Below, one piece after another: positions 5,412-10,881 of a stretch of 10,881 nt of DNA. Source of the DNA: JBJXFK01 sp046155505 (GTDB lineage Bacteria > Planctomycetota > Phycisphaerae > UBA1845 > Fen-1342). The notes under the pieces were generated by a model. It saw nothing but the letters and a program-made list of their open reading frames with translations. It ran no database searches and was not told the DNA's origin. The stretch covers positions 1-10,881 of the forward strand of contig JBJXFK010000297.1 of the NCBI GenBank assembly GCA_046155505.1, read 5' to 3'. The position numbers and the translations under genes were made by a program. Positions within the stretch are counted from its first letter, which is position 1, and every line of letters begins with the position of its first letter.

Positions 5412-6896
5412 TCAGCCGACCGGTTGTAGCTCGCGCGTCGTGGGGACGCCGATCGCGTTGCCGAGCGTTGGCAGCGTCGGCGAACCATTCGTCAGCGGGC
5501 GGATCGGGAACGTCGAGCGGGCTTCTTCGAACGTGCCTTCCTCGCGCCATTTCTTGAGCTTGAGGCCGAGCGTGCGCAGGCCGATGCCCAGCGCGCGGGC
5601 GGTCTTCTCGCGGTGGCCATTGAAGCGGGTCAGCGTCTTGACGATCAAGTCGCGCTCGGCGTCGGCGAGAATCGAGCCGTCGGCGTAGGTCGGCAGCTTT
5701 TCGGTCGTGATCGTGGCCGACTTCACCGGACCCGACAGCAGCGGGCGAATCGTCTCGGGCTTCACTTCGCGGCCGGCTTCCAGCACGCAAACGCGTTCGC
5801 ACAGATTTTGCAGCTCACGCACATTGCCGGGCCAGTTGTAGTCGCGCAGCGTTTCGATCGCGTCAGGCGTGAACTTCGGGCGTTCCTTGCCCTCGCGCTG
5901 CGCGCAGCGAGCGACAAACGAATCGACCAGCGCGGCGATGTCCTCGCGACGCTCGCGCAGCGGCGGGATTTCGATCGGCAGGACGCTCAAGCGATAGTAG
6001 AGGTCTTCGCGAAAGCGAGCCTTGCTCGACCAGTCGCGCAGATCGCGGTTGGTCGTGGCGATGACGCGCACATCAACGCGGCGCGTGACCGAGCTGCCGA
6101 CGCGTTCGAACTCGCGCTCTTGCAACACGCGGAGAAGCTTGGCTTGCAGCGTCGGCGGAATCTCGCTCACTTCGTCCAGCAGCAGCGTGCCGCCATCGGC
6201 GAGTTCGAAACGTCCCTTGCGCAGGCGATCGGCCCCAGTGAACGCGCCCTTTTCATGGCCGAACAGTTCGCTTTCCAGGAGTGTCGGCGACAGTGCGGCA
6301 CAGTTGACCGCGAGCATGGGCTGGGCGGCGCGCGGGCTGGCCTGGTGGATGGCGCGAGCGATCATTTCCTTGCCGACGCCGCTCTCGCCGGTGATGAGGA
6401 CGGTCGCCGCGCTTTGGGCGACGCGTTCGATTTTTTCGAGGATCGGGCGCATGGCGGCGGCGGTGCCGATCAGCGGCTTTTGGGTCTGCATGTCTTCGAT
6501 GGTGCGCTTCATGACTTCGTTTTCGCGCACCATCTGCTTTTCGCGCACGGCTCGTTCGAGGACGATCGATACTTCCTCGCCGTTGAACGGCTTTTGGATG
6601 TAATCGAACGCGCCGAGCTTCATCGCTTCGACGGCGTTTTGAACCGACGCGAACGCGGTCATGAGTACGACCGGCGTGTCGATGCCGAGGCGGCGCATTT
6701 CGCGCAACATCGAGATGCCGTCCATGCCGGGCATTTTCAGGTCGGTGATGACCACGTCGAAGGGGCGCTGTCGGATCGCGGTGAGCGCTTCCTGCGCGTT
6801 GTCGAAGGCCAGGACTTTGTGGTCTTGCGACGCGAGGGTCGCTTCGAGCGATTCACGCATCAGCGCCTGATCGTCGATTACACATACGAACGCCAT
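5412..6896 (-). CDS. Sigma-54-dependent response regulator (NtrC family), probable flagellar activator
   Basis: A cytoplasmic DNA-binding activator of sigma-54 RNA polymerase, probably phosphorylated by the adjacent kinase. The 494-residue product has three domains. Receiver, about 1-120: acidic pair D8-D9, phosphoacceptor D52 in VVITDLKMPGMDG, T80 and K102 as switch residues. AAA+ domain, about 142-375: Walker A GESGVGKE at 170-177, sigma-54 loop GAFTGA at 217-222, Walker B LLLDE ending 242. Fis-type helix-turn-helix, about 426-450 (HREKTARALGIGLRTLGLKLKK), then a 44-residue tail rich in Thr, Pro and Gly. All residues needed for activity are present. Start: ATG at 6896 with AAGGAG 5 bases upstream; a TTG at 6911 would overlap that site. 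By context it corresponds in role to FlrC/FleR/FlgR regulators, but which of them it equals cannot be told here, so no symbol is given. Confidence 0.95.
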   Translation of the reverse strand: MAFVCVIDDQALMRESLEATLASQDHKVLAFDNAQEALTAIRQRPFDVVITDLKMPGMDGISMLREMRRLGIDTPVVLMTAFASVQNAVEAMKLGAFDYIQKPFNGEEVSIVLERAVREKQMVRENEVMKRTIEDMQTQKPLIGTAAAMRPILEKIERVAQSAATVLITGESGVGKEMIARAIHQASPRAAQPMLAVNCAALSPTLLESELFGHEKGAFTGADRLRKGRFELADGGTLLLDEVSEIPPTLQAKLLRVLQEREFERVGSSVTRRVDVRVIATTNRDLRDWSSKARFREDLYYRLSVLPIEIPPLRERREDIAALVDSFVARCAQREGKERPKFTPDAIETLRDYNWPGNVRELQNLCERVCVLEAGREVKPETIRPLLSGPVKSATITTEKLPTYADGSILADAERDLIVKTLTRFNGHREKTARALGIGLRTLGLKLKKWREEGTFEEARSTFPIRPLTNGSPTLPTLGNAIGVPTTRELQPVG

Positions 6897-7003
6897 GAGA
6901 GCTCCTTGCAATGCGATTCAGAGTTCAGCGGTAGGGTGGGCATCGCCCACCATTCCGCCGTCGTTTCATCAACCGTACGAATGGTGGGCGGTGCCCACCC
7001 TAC
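6897..7003. repeat. Intercistronic inverted repeat, GTAGGGTGGGC family, copy 2 (kinase-regulator gap)
   Basis: Arms at 6931-6955 and 6979-7003 are reverse complements at 24 of 25 positions around a 23-base loop. Each arm is itself a near-palindrome (GGTGGGC, three bases, GCCCACC). The right arm overlaps the kinase gene: the TAG stop at 7002-7000 is part of the element's terminal GTAGGG. The element ends 34 bases before the regulator ATG. Arms are very similar to those at 3992-4130. Confidence 0.92.
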
Positions 7004-7842
7004 GCTTTTGGCAACAGCACCGAAAACTCCGCTCCGCCTTGCGGCTGATTCGCCGCGCTGATTCGACCGCCGTGCGCTTCGACGACGCGGTGGGCGATCG
7101 ACAGCCCAAGGCCCGTTCCCTGAGCCTTGGTCGTGAAAAACGGATCGAACACCCGGTCCAGCACGTCCTGCGACATACCGGGGCCGGCGTCAGAGACTCT
7201 TATCGTCACATCTTGCGCGTCGGCTTTTGCCGAAATCGCAACCGTTGCGCCCGTTGGCGACGCTTCGGCAGCGTTCGAGATCAGATTGATCAGCACGCGC
7301 TGCATCGACCGCGGATCGACGGCGACCACCGGTTCGCCCATGCGAGCGTCGATTGTCACGTCCAAATTCAGCCGAACCTGCTGCCGATCCAGCACGGGCT
7401 GGCACATTTCCGCCGCTCGATCGATGAGTTGCGAAACCGCGATCGGCAGATGTTCGCCATTGCGCGGTGCGAGCGCAAGCGTGTCCTGTACCACGCTGTC
7501 GATCGAGCGAATCGCGCCATCGATCTTGTCGAGCAGCTCGATCGGCCTAGCCGCATCGGCACACTCACGTCGCAGCAAGCCGGCGAAAAGCTGAATCGCG
7601 CCGAGCGGATTGCGCACCTCATGCGCCACGCCCGCCGCCAGCTCGCCGAGGGCCGACAAACGGCGTCGTCGCTCCAGTTCGCGATCCTTGGTCTCCACCT
7701 CGGCCCGCAGACGCTCGACCTCGGTTTGCAGTGTCTCATGCGTGACGCGCAGTCGGTCAGCGACCGCCATGTAATCGCGCAGAATCTCGGTTAGCTCGTC
7801 GCGGCTGAACGTCGTGGACATCGGTATCGGTTGTGCGCTCAT
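7000..7842 (-). CDS. Soluble sensor histidine kinase, probable partner of the sigma-54 regulator
   Basis: A two-component kinase expected to autophosphorylate on His and pass the phosphate to D52 of the next gene's regulator. The 280-residue product has no membrane segment and no PAS domain. Seen: an N-terminal coiled-coil-like region (about 12-62, ending in an Arg-rich stretch); H-box AGVAHEVRNPLGAI with H74; N-box LINLISNAAEAS with N190; DAGPGM at 218-223; FDPFFTTK at 232-239; and G2 box GTGLGL at 242-247. The catalytic set is complete. A small soluble kinase beside a flagellar sigma-54 regulator resembles FlgS and FlrB, which read out flagellar assembly state rather than an external signal; this is inference. 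The gene follows the FlgN-like gene after 6 bases, so they are probably co-translated. The start ATG at 7842 has only weak Gly-rich spacing upstream (GGGG, 9 bases away). Its stop codon lies in the adjoining repeat. Confidence 0.94.
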   Translation of the reverse strand: MSAQPIPMSTTFSRDELTEILRDYMAVADRLRVTHETLQTEVERLRAEVETKDRELERRRRLSALGELAAGVAHEVRNPLGAIQLFAGLLRRECADAARPIELLDKIDGAIRSIDSVVQDTLALAPRNGEHLPIAVSQLIDRAAEMCQPVLDRQQVRLNLDVTIDARMGEPVVAVDPRSMQRVLINLISNAAEASPTGATVAISAKADAQDVTIRVSDAGPGMSQDVLDRVFDPFFTTKAQGTGLGLSIAHRVVEAHGGRISAANQPQGGAEFSVLLPKA

Positions 7843-7848
7843 GCCTGC

Positions 7849-8319
7849 TTACCCCGAGTAGTCGCTGCCGCCGGTCGTGCGTCCGCCCACCGGACGGCCA
7901 TACGCCGTCGCCGCGGCCCGGGCACCGCTGATCCCGCTCATTGCGCGCCCGACTTCGTTCTTCTTCGTGTTGAGCAGCGAAAAATCCTCTTCGTCAGACT
8001 TGAGGATCGCGCCCGCCACGCCGTTGATCTCGCCGAGCAGCGCCCGCGCCTGTTCACGCAGCGGCTCGGGCATAGACGGATAGAGCTCATCCCACTGCCG
8101 ACGAAACGGCGCGAGTGCGGCATTGTTCTTGGACAAATCGCTCACGATCGTCTGCCGCTCGCTCAGCACGCTGAGCAGCAGTTCGGGGCGATCGCCGGCG
8201 ATGAGTGTCCGCTGCTGCTCGCTCAGGTTGCGCAGACGACCATAGAGTTCGGCTTGGCGGCGCAACAGTGCGATCAGCCGCTCTGCGTCGAGCGGCAGCG
8301 TCGGCGTGTGGTTGCTCAT
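7849..8319 (-). CDS. flgN: FlgN-family flagellar export chaperone
   Basis: FlgN proteins are cytoplasmic chaperones that hold the hook-filament junction proteins FlgK and FlgL and deliver them to the export gate. The 156-residue product has the family size and is almost all helical. Seen: LLRRQAELYGRLRNLSEQQ (about 18-36), then a short turn (GDRPE) and LLLSVLSERQTIVSDLSKN, the usual FlgN pattern of a helix, 'gd-e-L', a second helix with ERQ; a third helix near MPEPLREQARALL; and a flexible Gly-rich tail (YGRPVGGRTTGGSDYSG). No membrane segment or signal peptide. The ATG at 8319 has GGAGGA 9 bases upstream. It sits 26 bases after the TPR gene and 6 bases before the kinase. flgK and flgL are not in the window. 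The family is diverse, so the assignment comes from pattern plus flagellar context. Confidence 0.8.
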   Translation of the reverse strand: MSNHTPTLPLDAERLIALLRRQAELYGRLRNLSEQQRTLIAGDRPELLLSVLSERQTIVSDLSKNNAALAPFRRQWDELYPSMPEPLREQARALLGEINGVAGAILKSDEEDFSLLNTKKNEVGRAMSGISGARAAATAYGRPVGGRTTGGSDYSG

Positions 8320-8345
8320 CTCGGTCGATCCTCCGCGACGGGCGC

Positions 8346-10706
8346 TCAGGGCGCCGGCTCAAAAACCTCTCGTAGCAAGTGCGATGATGCGACGGAATCG
8401 AGATAGCGCGTCCATGCGGCGCGATCCAGTCCGCCTTGCGTCAGTTCGAATTCGCGATCCGGAATGCCGCGTAACATCCAGCGGGCGCGCTCGACGGCGC
8501 GGGCTGCTTCGGTGAGCTTGCCCTGTCGCAGCAGGATGTTGGCGATCTGAATCTGCGCGACGAGCGCCGGCGGCTGTCCCTGATAGCGCGCCGCCGCGAG
8601 TCGATACGTCGAGAGCGCCATCTCCAGCGTCTCGCCGTGATTCAACTCGAACAGACAGTCGGCGCGATAGAACAGCGCGAGCCGCTGGTAGCTCGCAAGC
8701 GTCTCGTCGGTCGCGGCCCGCTCATCGGTCAGGCGCACAAATTCGTCAAATCGATCGGCGGCGCGGTGAAATCGCTCGCGCGATTCGGCCCGCGACGCCT
8801 CGACCGAAGACGCGGGCGGCGGATTGTCACGCAGCGCCAGCGCGCTGCGGCGATACGCATCGGCGAGCAGAAACCGCAGCACGTCGCGCTCCGGATCGGT
8901 CGGGTAGAGCGCCAGAAAATCCTCAGTATGGCTGATCGCCTCGGCATAGCGTTCCTGCCGCAGCAGCAGATCGCACAGCGCGAACAGCGCATCGCGAAAC
9001 ACTTGCGCGCCGGGGCTGAGCCGGTCGTTGTCGAGCAGTTCCATCAGATGTTTTTCAGCTTCCGGCTCGTGTCGCTCGCCCTTGAGCAGCAGCGCGTCGG
9101 CGATCGCCAGCCGCGCTCGGGCCGATTCTTCGAGCAGCGGGTGCCGCTCGATCAGCTTGCGATACCAGTCGATCGCCGGATCGACGTCGCCCTGCGCCGC
9201 GCACGTTTGGCCGAGTTGCAGCAGGGCGCGCGGCAGTCGCGCGTCCGATCCGAACGTATTCACAAACCGTTCGAGGATGCGGCGCGAATCGGCTCCGCGC
9301 CCGACGCTGTCATATTCCGCCGCCGCGATCCAAAGTAGGTTGCCGAGTTTCTCGAAATCGCCGTCGATCAGGTCGGCGGCCTTTTCGAATGACTCGGCGG
9401 CGGTGCTGGTGTGCTGGGCCGCTTCGTCGCCGCTGGTGACGGTCGCCGCACTCTGATGTTCGCGCCCCAGTCGTTCGAGCAGGTCGCGTTGCACGGGTCG
9501 GTCTGACGCCGGCGTCAGTTCCAGCGCTAGATCGAGATACGCGATAGCGTTATCGCGATCGCCGCCGTCGTGGCGCATGTCGAACAGTCGCACGACGCCG
9601 TCGCGGACGCGCCACATGTTTGCGGCGGCGACTTCGTCTTGTTTTACATCGCGGGCAAGGCGGCGAAGCTCGTCGCGAGCGGTCTCATGCCGCTCGAGAA
9701 GGGCGAGCGCCGCGGCCCGGCCGGCGGTCGCTTCGATGAGCGTCTGGCCCGAGCCGTCGAGCCGCATGGCTTGCTCGAACGTTTCGAGTGCGGCCTGCGG
9801 CCGGAAGTCCGCCAGCTCGACCCGTCCGCGCAGCACGCGGTTGCGGGCCGGCAAGAACCCGGCTTTGTGCAGCTCGACGTCGTCGATGCTGTTGTCGAGC
9901 AGCCATTGGTCGATTTGTTCGATTCGCGGTGCTGCTTCGGCATGTTGTCCCTCGCTCACGTCCAGCCAGGCCAGAATAAAGTCGTAGTAGCCGCGCAGGT
10001 CGCTGCGCTCGAAGCGTTTGCCGTACTTGGGCAGAATCTCGCGCGCGGAAGCGAAATCCTCGCGATCGAGCGCCGCCTGAATCGCGCGCTGCAGAGTCCA
10101 CCACGCGAACGCCGGCGCCACGCCTTCCTGTCCGAGCAGTTGTTCGAGATATTCCTGCCGCAGCGGGTTGCTCTTGTGGTCATGTTCCAGCAGCCGCACG
10201 AGATTGCGCAGCGCAAGGTGCTGATTCGCGGCCGTCGGTTCGAGTTGCAGCGCCGACTGGTACAGCTCAGTGGCGCGAGGCTTGTCGTCGCTCCATTCGC
10301 AGGCGGCGGCGGCGATTAGCTCGTCTTCGCAACCCGGCTTCCAACCCAGATTGATCGACGCCTGACGATGGTCGAGCACAAGCGTCGCGTTGGCGGCGAG
10401 CGGCTTCTCGCGGCGAGACTCCATGCCGTGCAGCAGCCGCACCATTCGCAGGTGCAGCCCGAGCTGCTGCTCAGGCGCGAGCGGCGGCTTCATTTCCAGC
10501 AGATTGGCCGCCGCATTGATCGCGTCGTGGAAGCGGTGCGCCTCTTCGAGCGCGGTGAGGTCGGCGTTGATCGCCGCAAAGTCGATCGTGTTCTCGGGCG
10601 GCTTCATGCGCCACAGCGCAAACGCGGCGAGCGAGATGGCGACCACGCCGGCGGGCATCTGCCAGCGGTCAGCCAGCAAGTCCTTGATTCCCGCCAGCCA
10701 GCGCAT
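8346..10706 (-). CDS. Large membrane-anchored TPR-repeat protein at the head of the flagellar cluster
   Basis: Function not known. The 786-residue product has a short cytoplasmic N-terminus (MRWLAGIKDLLADRWQ), one membrane segment at about 17-32 (MPAGVVAISLAAFALW) and then a very long helical region, probably extracytoplasmic. This region carries multiple tetratricopeptide-like units, for example AIDWYRKLIERHPLLEESAR, preceded by ALLQLGQTCAAQGDVDP; then AISHTEDFLALYPTDPERD with a following LLADAYRR; and AYLDLALELTPASDRPV. TPR arrays act as protein-binding scaffolds. Start choice: the frame is open to an ATG at 10742, which lacks a binding site; the ATG at 10706 has GGAGGAG ending 4 bases upstream and puts the membrane segment near the N-terminus. 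It precedes the FlgN-like gene by 26 bases, so it probably shares the transcript. It may assist envelope passage or assembly of the flagellum, but nothing in the sequence fixes this. Confidence 0.85.
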   Translation of the reverse strand: MRWLAGIKDLLADRWQMPAGVVAISLAAFALWRMKPPENTIDFAAINADLTALEEAHRFHDAINAAANLLEMKPPLAPEQQLGLHLRMVRLLHGMESRREKPLAANATLVLDHRQASINLGWKPGCEDELIAAAACEWSDDKPRATELYQSALQLEPTAANQHLALRNLVRLLEHDHKSNPLRQEYLEQLLGQEGVAPAFAWWTLQRAIQAALDREDFASAREILPKYGKRFERSDLRGYYDFILAWLDVSEGQHAEAAPRIEQIDQWLLDNSIDDVELHKAGFLPARNRVLRGRVELADFRPQAALETFEQAMRLDGSGQTLIEATAGRAAALALLERHETARDELRRLARDVKQDEVAAANMWRVRDGVVRLFDMRHDGGDRDNAIAYLDLALELTPASDRPVQRDLLERLGREHQSAATVTSGDEAAQHTSTAAESFEKAADLIDGDFEKLGNLLWIAAAEYDSVGRGADSRRILERFVNTFGSDARLPRALLQLGQTCAAQGDVDPAIDWYRKLIERHPLLEESARARLAIADALLLKGERHEPEAEKHLMELLDNDRLSPGAQVFRDALFALCDLLLRQERYAEAISHTEDFLALYPTDPERDVLRFLLADAYRRSALALRDNPPPASSVEASRAESRERFHRAADRFDEFVRLTDERAATDETLASYQRLALFYRADCLFELNHGETLEMALSTYRLAAARYQGQPPALVAQIQIANILLRQGKLTEAARAVERARWMLRGIPDREFELTQGGLDRAAWTRYLDSVASSHLLREVFEPAP

Positions 10707-10710
10707 CACG

Positions 10711-10717
10711 CTCCTCC
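10711..10717 (-). promoter_or_regulatory. Shine-Dalgarno of the TPR gene that decides the start
   Basis: GGAGGAG on the minus strand, followed by CGTG and the ATG at 10706. The upstream ATG at 10742 has no comparable motif, so the shorter form is preferred. Confidence 0.7.
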
Positions 10718-10742
10718 ATGAGCCGTCGCGCCGCGGTCGCAT

Positions 10743-10881
10743 GAGCCGCAGCGCAACTATCGTGTCTATCGGCAGTCGCTGCGGGGCGGGTGTAGCGAAG
10801 CGACGAGCCTGCAGTGTGGCCGTTCGCTACGTTGCGATGGGGAGCATCGGCCTCCGGCCGGTGCGAATTGAACTCGCACCG
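10743..10881. other. Upstream end region with two short inverted repeats; no gene recognised
   Basis: This stretch precedes the first gene of the cluster seen here and should contain its promoter unless transcription starts further upstream. Two perfect 8-base inverted repeats are visible: GTAGCGAA at 10792-10799 with TTCGCTAC at 10823-10830 (23-base loop), and CGGTGCGA at 10859-10866 with TCGCACCG at 10874-10881 (7-base loop, at the window edge). No T-run marks a terminator and no convincing sigma-70, sigma-28 or sigma-54 promoter could be read by eye. Confidence 0.45.

Noticed and set aside
630..7003. Intrinsic terminators at the inverted repeats
   Set aside because: None of the stems is followed by a T-run on the minus strand, loops are 23-97 bases, and the genes before and after belong to one functional cluster.
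5613..7061. A 482-codon open frame on the plus strand opposite the regulator
   Set aside because: It is antisense to a gene with complete receiver, AAA+ and helix-turn-helix motifs, and its product is Arg/Ala/Asp-rich with no domain pattern; typical of GC-rich antisense frames.
9570..10319. A 249-codon plus-strand frame opposite the TPR gene
   Set aside because: No recognisable domain and no ribosome binding site noticed; mirrors the codon structure of the minus-strand TPR gene.
10707..10742. Longer form of the TPR protein starting at the ATG at 10742
   Set aside because: No Shine-Dalgarno precedes it, whereas GGAGGAG correctly precedes the ATG at 10706.

Overview
The window is GC-rich and densely coded. 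Every credible gene lies on the minus strand and reads from about 10.7 kb down to 1, as one flagellar gene cluster. Order in transcription direction: membrane-anchored TPR protein, FlgN-family export chaperone, soluble histidine kinase, sigma-54-dependent response regulator, flgB, flgC, fliE, fliF, fliG, fliH (fliH runs off the left edge). This order, the protein style (glycine-rich FlgN tail, TPR protein and two-component pair ahead of flgBC-fliEFGH) and the kinds of intergenic repeat suggest a member of the Planctomycetota. That is an inference; no marker gene in the window proves it.

Layout. 8346-10706 (TPR), 7849-8319 (FlgN-like) and 7000-7842 (kinase) are tightly packed, with gaps of 26 and 6 bases, and form a regulatory/assembly head. 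5412-6896 is the NtrC-type activator. 4797-5231 (flgB), 4181-4591 (flgC) and 3668-3976 (fliE) encode proximal rod proteins and the rod-MS ring adaptor. 1768-3525 (fliF) and 737-1777 (fliG) overlap by 10 bases and encode the MS ring and rotor switch. 1-629 is fliH, the regulator of the export ATPase. The products would build the base of the flagellum: MS ring and switch (FliF, FliG), export control (FliH, FlgN), rod base (FliE, FlgB, FlgC). The kinase and regulator pair probably times later flagellar genes.

The most unusual property is between the genes. Each of the six intercistronic gaps longer than 100 bases (6897-6999, 5232-5411, 4592-4796, 3977-4180, 3526-3667, 630-736) is nearly filled by one long imperfect inverted repeat with arms of about 21-38 bases around a 23-97 base loop. 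Four unrelated arm families are used: GTAGGGTGGGC-type (twice), CACAGAG-type (twice), AAAGTGC-type (once) and GAGTAGC-type (once). Three are built on a 7-base core. Each element stops just before the ribosome binding site of the next gene, and one supplies the stop codon of the gene before it. All other junctions are 26 bases or less, or overlap. These elements also create spurious N-terminal extensions of fliE and flgB, so starts were chosen with the Shine-Dalgarno and family N-termini; flgC uses TTG. No RNA genes, CRISPR arrays, transposase genes or clear intrinsic terminators were seen.
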